DNA of 64,000 bases from positions 8,966,501 through 9,030,500 of the forward strand of contig OY727103.1 of the NCBI GenBank assembly GCA_963402885.1, given 5' to 3'. Of the stretch, positions 21,305 through 33,412 are shown piece by piece. Source of the DNA: Antedon bifida. Lineage: Eukaryota > Echinodermata > Crinoidea > Comatulida > Antedonidae. The notes below the pieces were generated by a model. The model was not told where the DNA came from. It saw only the letters and a list, made by a program, of their open reading frames with translations, and did no database searches. Made by a program: the position numbers and the translations under genes. Positions within the stretch are counted from its first letter, which is position 1; each line of letters starts with the position of its first letter.

Positions 21305-22800
21305 ATAATGATAGTTTTAAAATAATCAGTTGAAACAGTATGAGGATTGGATTTTGATTGAATTTTACCGTTTATTTTTTCTTTTTAAGTGAAACACTAC
21401 GAAAGTGATTAACTTGATTAAAACTGCAAAATTACCTATTACCTTTTCATGTTTTAGGGGTAAAAAACATCTTTAAGTGAACATTGCTAGTCTACACATA
21501 CCGAACGACAGTTTTGTATAATGTACGGTATACTAAATAGTACGGACATGGCAATAATCTAATGAGTTGAATATATAATATAAACCTTCCTAATTATTCG
21601 ATCGTGTGTGATCCGATGTGGCCTACGTTATACCAGTGTTACATTGGTACTAGTAAGTTGCTACTTTTAAACAGACGGTCCAATTCATCAGTAGATTGAT
21701 TTGATAATAGAGATAGAGAGGTAATAACAATAGTATTTCCAAACTGTTTCCTATCTTTTCGTGTTTGTGGCTGGCGTATATATCGAAAATAAAAACTATT
21801 ATAGATTTTGATCTATTTTATCACATTTTTGTATTAAATAAAGAATGATTATGATCATAATAATAAACACATATTTGTCAGATGTTTTGCCCTACTCGGA
21901 CGTTTGTACTATGTAGGCCTACATTGAGAAAATATTCGCAAGTAATTACACAATAACAATCCTGCTTAGGCTCGAATCTCACCCTTGCCAGCTTTGTGAT
22001 CTAGATGTATGAACGCCATGGTAGAGATCTTGAGGTCATGGGATAAATACACCTTGACCAATTGTTGTTGTAAGTTTTCTTAATGTACTTAGTACAAATT
22101 AGGGCAAAACTGCCTGACGCAAAGCTACTCCACAGTAGTTAGCAAGTAAATTCCTGTTGGTTCAGTACCCGCTGCACTATTAATTTTGTTACGTGTGCTT
22201 TATCAATCTGATTTTACGCCTTCAAATAATACGTACCTGTACTTGGTTTACATTTTACCGCCGCTTTCATATTTTTGGACAGTACGTGCTCTCAATATGT
22301 CGTTGCCATTATGCGAATACGTTTTTATGACGTACTAGTTATCGTATTCCTAAGGTTGCGAAACCTCCCTAATAACTGTATTATGACGTATTCTAATTAT
22401 AAGTTTAAATACACCGTGAATGTTTTCGTTGTCAACAACGACGTATTTTAAAGTATTTTCTCATTTTAGAATCACTTTTTTGCAAAAAAAAAAAAATATA
22501 TATAAATGGAATAGAAAATAAATAATAAAAAGAAGATACAATTTCGATAATTTTCTCCAAATTAATTGTTGAAATGTCATTGCCCAGGATATAATAAATT
22601 CTTTAAAACCCGTTTTTAAAAAGGCCGCAAATACATGGTGTTCAAATAGCGTTTATTTGATTGACAACAATGCTTTAGTCAGATTACTTCCCAATATAGG
22701 CCTAATGAAAACTAAGGTGTGGCGAAATTGTTGCGCCTTTTGTAGAGTTTAAACATTGCTTCAAAAAGTATGTACGTTGTTCATATGAATGTGAACTTTT
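21305..22800. other. Intergenic, mostly unrecognised
   Basis: It holds a truncated TTAA miniature element at about 21400-21472 (its right end TTTTAGGGGTAAAAAACAT, then CTTTAAG, matches copies A and C). Otherwise no gene or repeat was recognised. Confidence 0.5.
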
Positions 22801-22804
22801 ATAA

Positions 22805-23060
22805 CTAAAACAAATATTTTAATAAATAACAGATAAATGTAAAGTGGATTGAAGGAGAGAAGCCGATTATACTGTGACCATAAAACATCGCTATTTGTGA
22901 TAACAAAAAAACCAACAGGCATAACTTTATCTCCTTATGTATATTCATAACGCCCTCTGCAGTTTCTGCCTTAGCATGCTTGAAAACAAAAATGCTGCTG
23001 AATGAGGGCATGCTTATCCGAAAGCGACTTTTCAGTTTAAACTTTTTGTTAAAACAAAGT
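22805..23060 (+). repeat. Array repeat, outlying partial unit
   Basis: It contains the repeat's GTGACCATAAAACATCGCTA and AAAATGCTGCTGAATGAGGG words, seen again near 28450-28610 and 42775-42935. No protein is supported here. Confidence 0.75.
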
Positions 23061-23184
23061 ACACAAACCTGAAACGAATGTTTATTATACAACATAATCG
23101 TGGACAAAGACAAAATCGTGGGTGAAAATTGACAATTCTGGTGTGCTCAGATATCGATTGAAACGACCTATACATTACTTATAG

Positions 23185-24028
23185 AGCCGGGCGTCCGACC
23201 GAGGGCACTTGGCGAAATTAGATCAAAATGGGAGTGTATATGAAACTGATAAATCAGTACTTACACTTAAAGATCTAATGAAAAGAATAAAACTAATAGG
23301 CCTAGATGTGTGGAGGTTAAAGAATGAAAACAAAAACCAATTTACATGGCGACAAAAAGTTAAAAATATTTATCGTAGGTTAGATTACTGGTTTATATCA
23401 AAAGAACTAAATGGGGATGTTAAGTCTTGTGACATTCGGCCTGCGATCTTAACTGACCACCAGGCTGTATCGATTAAATTATACATGCATGAACCAAGAC
23501 GAGATCCTGGTATGTGGAAATTCAATAACAGTTATTTGCATGCAAGATCCAACGTATACAAATCCAATAATTAGTATAAGTGTAAAAACAATATCAAGAA
23601 ATTTAGATGTATTGGGTTTACCTAGTCAATTGGAACTTATAAAAAAAGATAGACATAAAAAACAAATTTTAAAAAAAAGAAAAAATGACAAATATATACA
23701 AAGATAATATACAAATTGAACTAAAATATGTTTAAAGATGGAATTTATTATATGGATCTTGAAAAAATAAGAACATATATATGAAATTGAAAGAAGATTA
23801 AGATCTAGGAAAAAATGGGTTGTTTGCCTTTTTTTGGGTCTTAAAAAATCAAATGGTAATAAAAAAACAAATTAGGAGAATGTTAAACAATAAAGGAACT
23901 ACAGTAAAAAAGCCAGAATATATAGTTAGTATACATCAAGAAACGCACTTTAGCCAAAAGCAAATTAATTACTACCTTAAAAAAACACAAGTGAATACTC
24001 TATCCGAGAAAGAGAACGAATTTTAAAA
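23185..24028 (+). pseudogene. Tx1-clade LINE ORF2 fossil
   Basis: 23209-23574 encodes the C-terminal part of an apurinic-type endonuclease: FTWRQKVKNIYRRLDYWFIS and SCDIRPAILTDHQAVSIK, matching ORF2 at 46313-50017 (FTWRRK, YRRLDFWLIS, SCDIRPAIFTDHQAISIK). Frameshifted pieces to 24028 match the following linker (YYLKKT and LSEKENEF against YLNKT and LTEKEKS). The reverse transcriptase is absent. Confidence 0.82.
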
Positions 24029-24690
24029 GTTAAATGTATTATTCTGGTCCTCAAGCTTAACTGGACACTGAAGGAAATCGGAGTAGGCCCTCCACGGACA
24101 CACGGCAGCCAGAGAAAATCCCCTTTTTTTTATTAGTGTACCAAACTCTTTAACGTGCACTCTTAAGTACACAGTAATATCTTTTGCTTTCTTTATAGCA
24201 GTTTCAATGTATTTCTTCTTGTAATTTATATTCCGGAGATATCCGATTAGTTTTCTGTACGATTCTGAAAATCTAAATCTGAAGAAAATATACGTCTGAT
24301 ACGTAATGCTTGACTGTACGGTATGTTTTGGTACAGTGTCGGGGATGACAACTGCTAGGTAGCAGGTACATATTTTTATCCGTGGGTTTACGGAATAGGT
24401 CAGTTTTGAGTGTAACATTTCCTATGGTCACTATAGTGTACAAAAAGTCAACGCTACTAGTGGATTTAGTAGCTGTAAAGTTGATAGTTAGGTGAACTGA
24501 ATTAATATTCAGAAGAAATGAATCCAGATTTTCTTCACCACGGGTCCAGATCATGCAGATGTCTTCAATGTATCTCAACCAAACAAGTGGTTTATTAGCT
24601 TGGAGGAACAGAAACTTGGCCTCAAATTGTCACATCAATAAATTTATAAATGGCGCCATTTTTGTGCCCATCGATGTGCAATAAATTTGG
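24029..24690 (-). pseudogene. Penelope-like element reverse transcriptase fossil
   Basis: Reading down the minus strand from 24690: CTSMGTKMAPFINLLM (the family's GTxMGxxxAP block), RYIEDICMIW (the YIDDIF catalytic block, with Glu at the first Asp position), NSVHLTINFTA, LFRKPTDKNMYL and SSCHPRH. This order of blocks is characteristic of Penelope-like retroelements. A stop and a frameshift break it. No endonuclease or LTR-like end was seen. Confidence 0.78.
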
Positions 24691-25209
24691 AGGTAATATC
24701 TATAGTTTATTTTTATTGATTCATTTTCATGATTGAAAACAAAAATGCTGCCGAATGAGGGCACGCGTACCCGGAAGTCACTTAATTTAGTAAACAAACC
24801 CTGAAGTGTCAGGAAAAATTAATTTATCACAAAAAGTAACTATAATTTGTGAAAGTGACAAATTCGTTTGATTTTAGATTAGGTGTCTACAACAAACAAA
24901 CAAACATGGAAACTTTTAACATAATACTCCCTATTAAAGATCAACACAAAAGCTAAACTAACTGTAACATTCCCTAAATGGATTAAACATTGGTCCAAAT
25001 AACTGTAAAACTGCACATTACTTGAAAATATTAACCTTATTAATGAAATTGAAACGGCATTGTCACAATAATATAAATACACTAATGGCCAAACACATAA
25101 AATACATACCAACAAGAGGCAAGCAAATAAAAAAAAACATAGATGAACAAAATCCAATATATACTAAAAAGGTAAAGGTCACTTATTCAATTCTAAAGAT
25201 AGGGTAATG

Positions 25210-25945
25210 AGCTGTAAAGTATGTTTTCCTGTTGACGTTATTCTACGCAATCGTTAACAATAATCGGCGATGTTCTACGTAAACATTAAGATGTTACCGA
25301 TTTACAGTACTTACGTACTTTTTTAACTTACGACGATACAAAATGTCGGCAATTTACAGGAAAAGGGGTAATACTCGACAGTAATCGACTCTACAAGACA
25401 CGATAGTTGACAATCGCAAGAGTTGAATCCAGTTCAACTCCATCGATATCGCAACGCTAGAACGTAAGAACTGACCAATCACCTTGGCGATATAGCACAT
25501 GACGTCACATAATTGATTTCTGCTGACTACAATTATTTTGGTTGCATCGCGGTGCGGTCAAAGCTAGGCCTAGCCTAGCCAAAGTGACTATAGAATGATG
25601 TTCCGGAAAGTAGGCGTGGAGATATTAGGTAGGTCTAAGTATTCAGCCTAGTCTAAACTGCTATTTGGGCTAAGATATGCCTACTGAAAACGAAGAACCA
25701 TTATATAGAGATATTAGGCCGACGTCTCATACACTGTGAGCCTACTAGTAGATGCAGCTGAGTCTTATATTCTTTTGTTCGCCTTACTGCGACGTCGAGA
25801 AAGAAGACAGGAGTTTCAACTCTAACGTTCAACGCTAGAAATCAAATGTTCGCGCTATCTTTATCATTTCAACCTAATCGTTTTTAAACGATCGTTTTTG
25901 AACTTTTAACGATGATAGAGTCGACTAACATCGACAAGAAAACAG
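25210..25945. other. Non-array insert, unrecognised
   Basis: About 740 bp between array segments. It contains AGGCCTA words but no coding or terminal-repeat signal that I can recognise. Confidence 0.4.
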
Positions 25946-25952
25946 ACTTTAG

Positions 25953-26132
25953 GAGCTAATTCGACCTGCCCCGGCATTTTGCGTTAGGATAGCCGGTTCT
26001 TTTCCACGCCGACTTATCCTCCCTAGTATTGTCAACCAGGTACTCATACAACTGAGTAGACTGGGAGTTGTGGGGAATTGAACTCTCTGTGTGACAGTCA
26101 AGTATCCTAACTAAGTGTACTACCAAACACCA
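25953..26132 (-). mobile_element. tRNA-derived SINE, copy 1
   Basis: On the minus strand a tRNA-like head (AGTTAGGATACTTGACTGTC and a box B-like GAGTTCAATTCCCCAC) is followed by a body (GTACCTGGTTGACAATACTA, GGAGGATAAGTCGGCGTGG) ending near GAGCTAATTCGA. The same order occurs at 29121-29450. The box A region is degraded in this copy. Confidence 0.65.
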
Positions 26133-26488
26133 TTTATATTAGCATACAACTTACATATAACTTTATGACGATACAACAGTATAATGGCTACGCTTACTAA
26201 ACCCATACACAAAACGTTTGCGTTAGCGAATTTTAGTTAGCTCAATTCTTACGTCACGCATTATGGATATGACTAATGAATATTCATGTTTATTTTTTGA
26301 CGTTTCATGATGGGTCCCAGCTTATATAGCTACCTGTAAGCCACTTAACTAAGTAAACCAACTTTGAAGTGTCAGGAAAATGATATGTTATCACAAGGAA
26401 CAAGGAAACTTTACATTATAGACTCACTATTAAAAGTCAAAACAAAAGCTAAACTAAATGGAATATATTCCCTGAATGAATAAGCATT

Positions 26489-27586
26489 CGGCCGTTCCAA
26501 GGCAAAACCACGTAACTCGCATTTTTGTCAATTTTGAGATTTTTACATTTGGGGAATTATTACAAATTTATGAACAACCTGTAAAAATTTCAGGTTTCAG
26601 AGATCATTATTTTTAGAGATAGTACCACGTATCTTTAAGCAAAAAAACAAATAATTCTGGTATTTTCCAAGGCAAAACAACGTATCTACCAGATACGTTG
26701 TTCTGCCACGGAAATGCATACGATTTTCGCTTCAAATTCTCACAATCAGCTAAGTTACGTAATTTTCAGACAGAAACCGCTGATGCATGACGATATGCAT
26801 AGCAACGATCTTAACTAAAAGTAAAAGATATATTAAACAATACTAGGCTTATTAGGCCAGACAACTAATTTAATGTATTAAAATTTATTTATTTACGAAA
26901 AAGTTCAGGCAAGCTTGAAACTAGGCTAGGCTATGCTATTATTTTTGACAGACCTACCTAATCTAGCCTAGGCCTAGTACCCCAGTACTGTGAATGGAAC
27001 TAGGCTAGGCCTAGGCTAGTAGGACGGCCGTTTTTGCATTGTTGTACGTCGGCCTTGTAGTAGCAGGCTAGTAGGTAGGCTATAACATAATAATGTAAGT
27101 AAGTCTATATCATAAACAGTAGATCAAAATGGCTAAGTCTAGCTTCAAATGCACTCTTTGTTAAGCCAACCTAGTTCGTAGGCATTATTAGTGATCGCAG
27201 CCCTCCCTGTTGTTAAAAAAGAGTTTCAATCCATTGTTTTTAAAATCATCACAGTTACGTTGTTTTGCCATGGAATGACCACAGTTACGTTGTTTTGCCA
27301 CAGAATATCGCAGTTACGTTGTTTTGCCTCAGAAATGACTTTCATTCTATGCACGTCATTTCCAAGGCAAAACAACGTATCTTTTAAAAGTGGTAATAAC
27401 TTTTGATCAAATTGTTTAAATTATTTAACATTTCCTATTTAATAATAATTATTATTTATATATACTCATGCAAAATTTCACATCATTACGATAATTTGTT
27501 GTTGAAATGCAAACACTCAAACTTTAATTCAATTTTTCTCGAAAAGCAACATTTTGTAGTTACGTTGTTTTGCCTTGGAACGGCCG
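26489..27586. mobile_element. Non-autonomous DNA transposon with 4-bp target duplication
   Basis: Inverted ends CGGCCGTTCCAAGGCAAAAC (left) and its complement (right, GTTTTGCCTTGGAACGGCCG). CATT lies directly outside both ends (26485-26488 and 27587-27590). The array copy at 43318 shows the uninterrupted site (AAGTATTGGTCCCGAT). Inside, the word GTTACGTTGTTTTGCC occurs three times at about 27251-27330, plus inverted copies near 26670 and 27365. There is no transposase. A 4-bp duplication points to Sola, Chapaev, Ginger or Academ-type enzymes. Confidence 0.88.
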
Positions 27587-28949
27587 CATTGGTCCCGATA
27601 ACTGTAAAACTGGACATTGATTGAAAATAAATAAGCTTAACTACGGCAAATAAAAAAATAGTGAACAAAATCCACAACAACAAATGTAATTTATACTAGC
27701 ATACATGTAGGGTAAAACTAACCAGTAGAAACTGTAGAAGCAACTTACATATAATTCCACGACATTCCAACAGTATAATGGCTACAACCATACATATTTA
27801 GGCTTTTATCTGTATAACCGTAGCTTTTTGTTTAATTGTGATTGTGAACTCGGTCGTTATCATTCAAAATAAAGAGGTTTCGCATGACTACCAAACAGAC
27901 GGAAGTGAATGAATATTTGTTAAATAATAATAGACTTTGAGTAAATATCTATATTTATAAAATTAGAGTTGAAATCATCATGTTGACGAATTATATATCA
28001 TGTACTAGCAATAAAGCTCTAGACTATGGAAATACGGTTCACTTCTGCATTCCACAAAACGTTTATTTTCTGTCCGGTCTCCGATTAGTACTGAAACTAG
28101 ACAACACTATAAATTTGACTATTTAGTATGCGTACATATTCAATTACATGTATGAGGTGGTGAATACTAACTAACATATACATCTTTTCTTAAAAGGTGT
28201 GAGCCAATAATTACATTTCTAGCATTTTATCACCATGTCAACTAATGTTGATTATGAATAATTAATGCTCAACGTAAAATTTACCAATATAAACTGATTT
28301 ACAATAAATAGAATACAGGTAATTTGATTATTTGTCTTGTTTCAGTGTTAAAACTCTTTTTCAGTTGTTAGGGAATTTCAAAGGAAGTTATTATTATTCA
28401 CTTTTCTAAAACTGTATTGTAGAGACTAGAGGCCGACACACAATGTGACCAAAAGAACATCGCTATTCACGATAATAAAAAGCAACAAGCATCACGTCAT
28501 CTCCTCATGCATATTCAATTGACTCGATAACGCCCTCTATAGTTTTTTTTTTTTTGCATGATTGAAAACAAAAATGCTGCCGAATGAGGGCACGCGTACC
28601 CGGAAGCCACTAAACTAAGTAAACCAATCCTAAAGTGTCAGGAAAATTATATGATATCACAAAAAGTATCTATAATTTGTGAAAGTGACGAATTGGTTTT
28701 ATTTTAAATTAGTTGTCTACAACAAACAAACAAACGAGGACACTTAACATAATACTCTCTATTAAAGGTAAACACAAAAGCTAAAATAACTGTAATATCT
28801 TCCCTGAATGAATTAAACAATGGTCCCGATAACTGTAAAACTGCACATTGATTGAAAATATTAACCTTATTAATGAAATTGAAACGGCATTGTCACAATA
28901 ATAATTATAAATACACGAATGGCCAAACAGAGAAAATACATACCAACAA

Positions 28950-29000
28950 TTCAATTCAATTGAAAATTCTTTAATCATCCCACACGGGGCAATTCAAACC
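28950..29000 (-). mobile_element. 51-bp Rex1-type LINE 3' tail
   Basis: The sequence AAAATTCTTTAATCATCCCA and CACGGGGCAATTCAAA with a TTCAATTCAATT tail is the 3' end of the LINE at 33413. The array copy at about 43425 shows the empty site (ACCAACAAGAGGCGAGAAAT). It is an extremely 5'-truncated insertion. Confidence 0.85.
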
Positions 29001-29120
29001 AGAGGCGAGAAAATGAAAAAAAAACAACAAAAAAACATGGATAAACAAAATCCAAAACGGTTTATGTCATTTATACTAAAAAGGTAAAGGTACCGTATTC
29101 AATTCTGAACATAGAATAAT

Positions 29121-29450
29121 GAGCTAATTCGACATGCCCCAGGCATTATGTGGTAGGGTAGCCAAATCCTTTCTACGTCGCCATATCCTCCCTAGTATTT
29201 TCAACCAGGTACTCATTTACATCTGAGTAGACTAAGCGTTGTGGGGAATTGAACCCAGGTCTCTCTTTGTGACAATCAAGTGCCCTAAGCACCTGGGTGA
29301 CAGTCAAGTGTCCTAACCACCTGGGTGACAGTCAAGTATCCTAACCACCTGGGTGACAGTCAAGTGTCCTAACCGCCTAGGTGACAGTCAAGTGTCCTAA
29401 CTACCTGGGTGACAGTCAAGTGTCATAACCACTCGACTACCAAACTTATT
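29121..29450 (-). mobile_element. tRNA-derived SINE, copy 2, expanded head
   Basis: The minus strand begins TGGTAGTCGAGTGGTTATGA (box A-like) and has box B GGGTTCAATTCCCCAC, then the same body as the SINE at 25953. Between the boxes the anticodon-region segment is repeated six times (29269-29436), so boxes A and B are pushed about 140 bp further apart than in a normal head. Confidence 0.75.
29269..29436. repeat. 28-bp tandem repeat, six units
   Basis: Unit GTGACAGTCAAGTGTCCTAA followed by CCACCTGG. Units differ at one to four positions; the first and last are the most divergent. It arose inside the SINE head. Confidence 0.95.
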
Positions 29451-30800
29451 TATACTAGCATAGGGTAAAACTAATCGGTAGAAGCTAAACCAACTTACAT
29501 ATAACTTCACGACACCCAAATATAATGGCTACGTTTACTAAACTCATACATATTATCTGAAGTTTTCTTGTGCATAACCGTAGCGCGTTGTTTAAACAAA
29601 TAAAGTGTAGGGATATTGTGATTGTAAACTCGGTCGTTATCATTTAAAATAAATAGGTTTCGCATGACTACCAAACAGAGGGAAATGAATATTTAGTTTA
29701 ATAATAATAGACTTTGAGTAAATGTCTATCATTGCATTGACTACCGTGTAACAACATACGTATTATTTATAAAATTAGAGTTGAAATCATCATGTTGACG
29801 GATTATATATCATGTACTAGCAATAAAGCTCTAGACTATGCAAATGCCGTTCACTTCTTCAGTCTACAAAATAAAGTTTATTTTCTTCCGGTCCGGTTTT
29901 ACTGAAACTATACAACACTTTAAAGTTGACTATAATCATGAGTACCTATTCAAATACATGCATGAGGGAGTTAATATGCCTACCAGCCAAACTAAAATAT
30001 ACATCTTTTCTTAAGGTGTGAGCCTATAATTAAATGTATAACATTGTATCAACATGTCAACTAATGTTGATGATGAATAAATGCTCAACGTAAAATGTAC
30101 CAATATAAACTGATTTACAATAAATAGAATACAGGTACTTTGATCATTTGTCTTGTTTCAGGGTTAAAACCCTTTTTCAGTTGTTAGGGAATTTCTATGG
30201 AATTCATTATAATTCATTTTTCTAAAACTGTATTTAACAAATAACATATAAACGAAAAGAGAATTGGAGGATAGAGTCCGACATACACTGTGACCAAAAC
30301 AACATCGCAATAACGATAACAGGCATATTCAATTGACTCGATAACACCCTCTAAAGTTTTCTGTTTTAGCACGATTGAAAACATAAATATTGCAGAATGA
30401 GGTCACGCGTACCCGGAAACCAACCAACAAATCATATTTATCACAAAAAAGTATCTCTAATTTGTGAATGTTACGAATTAGTTTTATTTTATTATGTGCG
30501 CACGAAAAACAAACAATAAAACGTATTTATTATATTATAGATTCTCTATTAAAAGCCAAAACACAAGTTAAGATAAATGTAATATATTCATTCGCTGAAT
30601 TAATTAAACATTCGTCACGATAACTGTAAAACTGCACATTGATTGAAAATATTAACCTTATTAATAAATTTGAAATCAAAACATAAGTAAACTTGACTAC
30701 TGCATTGTCACATTAATATAAATACACTGTTAGCCAAACAGAGAAAATACCTACCAACGAGAGGCAAGAAATGAAAACAGTATAGTGAACAAAATCCAAA

Positions 30801-31268
30801 ACAACAATGACGTATGCTGTATTAAATTCAGAATATAATTTATACTAACATAAATGTAGGGTAAAACTAACCAGTAGAAACAGTAGAAGCTAAACAACTT
30901 ACATATAATTCCACGGCACTCCAACAGTATAATGGCTACATTACTAAACCCATACATATTTAGGCTTTTATCTGTATAACCGTAGCTTTTTGTTCAAACA
31001 ATAAACTGTAGGACTATTGTGATTGTGAACTCGGTTTCGCATGACTATCAAACAGACGGAAATGAATAAATATTTAGTTGAATATAGACTTTGAGTTAAT
31101 ATCTATCATTGCATTGACTACTATCATACATATATTTATAGAACTAGAGTTGAAATCATCATGTTGACGAACAACAATGACGTATGCTGTATTAAATTCA
31201 GAATATAATTTATACTAGCATAAATGTAGGGTAAAACTAACCAGTAGAAACAGTAGAAGCTAAACAAC
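30801..31268 (+). repeat. 370-bp tandem duplication within the array
   Basis: ACAACAATGACGTATGCTGT starts both 30801 and 31171, and about 95 bp are nearly identical, followed by the same array anchors. This is a local duplication inside the longer repeat. Confidence 0.85.
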
Positions 31269-31920
31269 AACTACATATAATTATACGAAACTCAAACAGT
31301 ATAATGGCTACATTTACTAAACCCATACATATGTGTTCTTTCTTCTGTACAACCGTAGCTTTTTGCCTATAAACAATAAAGTGTATGGCTATTGTGATTA
31401 TGAACTCGGCCATTATCATTGAAAAAATAGGTTTCGCATGACTACCAAACAGACGGAAATGAAATCATCTTTAGTTTAATAAAATAGACTTTTAGTAAGT
31501 ATATCATTGCATTGACTATTTTGCAGCATCATACATAAAACTAGTGTTGAAATCATAATTTTTACTACTTATACCAATAAAGCTCTTTTCCCTGACGTTT
31601 TTTGGATCCAGAAGCTTGGACCTATATATTAGTCGAGTTTACAAAATACCAAAAATGTCGGCCATAGATAAAAAGCTTTCCGCTTGATATAGCTTCTGAA
31701 TGAGTAGTCCTCTGGTGATATAGCTGGCTAAAGCAGCGGCGCGAAAGGCAACAAGCATAACTTCATCTTCTCATGTATGTTCTATATTTAATTTTTTAGC
31801 ATGATTGAAAACAAAAATGCTGCCGCATGAGGGCACGCATACGCGGAAGCAATGTTTGTTCGTACATAAGTGAAAGATAGTTACTTCCGCAATATAACTA
31901 AACCTAACTCTCTATTTATT

Positions 31921-31942
31921 ATCTCTCTCTCTCTCTCTCTCC
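31921..31942. repeat. (TC)n microsatellite
   Basis: About ten uninterrupted TC dinucleotides at the edge of the left array block. Confidence 0.95.
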
Positions 31943-32659
31943 GTCATTATAACGTAAACACAAATTACCCATGGGATTCGAACCCCATAATCTAATCCAC
32001 CCGACTATAAAGACGGCCCCAAAGTTTATATTATGGATATGACTAATGAATATTCAATAAATAAATCATTTTGTTTGACAAATCCAAAAGAAATTACTCA
32101 CATTCTTTAGCTTTCGCCATCTTGGCTGATGGCTTGATCACAAGTGATCCGGTCCGGTCACGATTTTTTTTTCCGTACGAGAGTTCCTCCATCGGTTCGT
32201 TTCGACCTCAATCGACTCTCTTCGGTATTCGGTAAGTCAGCTCACTGATGCGTGACAACATAATACTGTAGAATTTCCAAACCGCGAGTTACTTTCACAG
32301 GCTCTCAGTCTCACAACAGTAAAAAGAATTTACACTAAATACGAACTTTGATTGACATTAATTAATAAATACTAGGCCTAGGCCTACTAAGTAATTACAT
32401 TAAGAACCCAATAGCATTTTAAAGATATTTAGGCCTAGGTCTACGACCCAATAGTAGATATTTAGGCCTAGGTCTAGGTATTGTAGTTATATGGCTAGCC
32501 TAGCCACGCTTGTGTAGGCCTATGCCATGTATTACTTTTGAATTTAAAATGATTATGTACAGTAGGAATTCCTATGCACAGTGTATGTTTTTTATACTTT
32601 TTAAAATAATATTATTAAATTAATATTTATATTGTAGGCTGATGGAAATTTTACGTTAA

Positions 32660-32971
32660 AGATGTATTATCCCCAATCATGAAAAATAAAGATTTCAGAC
32701 TTTTAATAATAGGCCATTTTGGGAGTTTTAATTCAATAGAAAAAAAAATGATTTCAATTATAAAAAAAAACAAAATATACAGTTAAATCTAACCAAAAAC
32801 CCATTGCCTGACAGACAATTTGACACTTTAAATTATAGTTTTTTCCGGTAAATAGTTATTTTGCCAATCCAATTTTTGGTCAAAGTGAATAACTATTATG
32901 TGACATTAAAATAACATATTCAACAATAAAATGTTTACAAAAATTGTATTCTTCAGGGGGATAGTATATCG
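32660..32971 (+). mobile_element. TTAA-flanked miniature element, copy C
   Basis: TTAA at 32656-32659 and 32972-32975. The left end is AGATGTATTATCCCCA and the right end GGGGGATAGTATATCG. The 312-bp body is AT-rich and shared with copies A and B. It is the best-preserved member. Confidence 0.85.
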
Positions 32972-33412
32972 TTAAAATTAAAAACTTATATTTTCCAAGA
33001 GTCTAGATTCAAGAAATTGTATTGGCCCACTTAAAATGGAAATTTATTATATTTTTAAGAATAAAACAAATACATAAAAAATAATATAGCCTAAATCCTA
33101 TTATTATTACAGTATATCATATTAAAAAATCAAAATATGAATATCATTAAAATAAATTAGGTCAATTAAAATCCTAAAAATACATTACAAAAATAACTGA
33201 TACGTACTAACATCTTGTCATAATTTTATTTGAATCAAATTTCTTGTATGAGTAAACATTTCTTTCAATTACGGTAAGTACTTCTCTACGTTGAAAAAAA
33301 AAATAACAGAGAGTTTGCGAAATGTACTAATATTTTATTTGGACTTATTTATAAATAAATGCTGATGCTGTGTGTGTGTGTGTTTACTGTTTGTGAATCT
33401 GATTCAATTCTA

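Larger units (their letters stand above)
24700..31900 (+). repeat. Array of a 1.4-1.8 kb repeat, left block
   Basis: Anchor words recur in a fixed order: GTGTGAGCCAATAATTACAT (28199, 30018), AATGCTGCCGAATGAGGGCA (24745, 28576, variants at 30390 and 31815), CTATAATTTGTGAAAGTGAC (24839, 28668), ATAATGGCTACGTTTACTAA (variants near 26180, 27775, 29523, 30930, 31300) and GGTTTCGCATGACTACCAAA (27880, 29657, 31433). Full period is about 1.8 kb between 28199 and 30018. It is noncoding and interrupted by several mobile elements. Confidence 0.85.

Noticed and set aside
22805-23113. 102-residue minus-strand frame
   Set aside because: It lies on a noncoding repeat also present near 28450 and 42775, where the frame is not kept.
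29269-29436. CRISPR-like array of 28-bp repeats
   Set aside because: Units are directly abutting with no spacers, and they derive from the head of a tRNA-like SINE in a eukaryotic genome.
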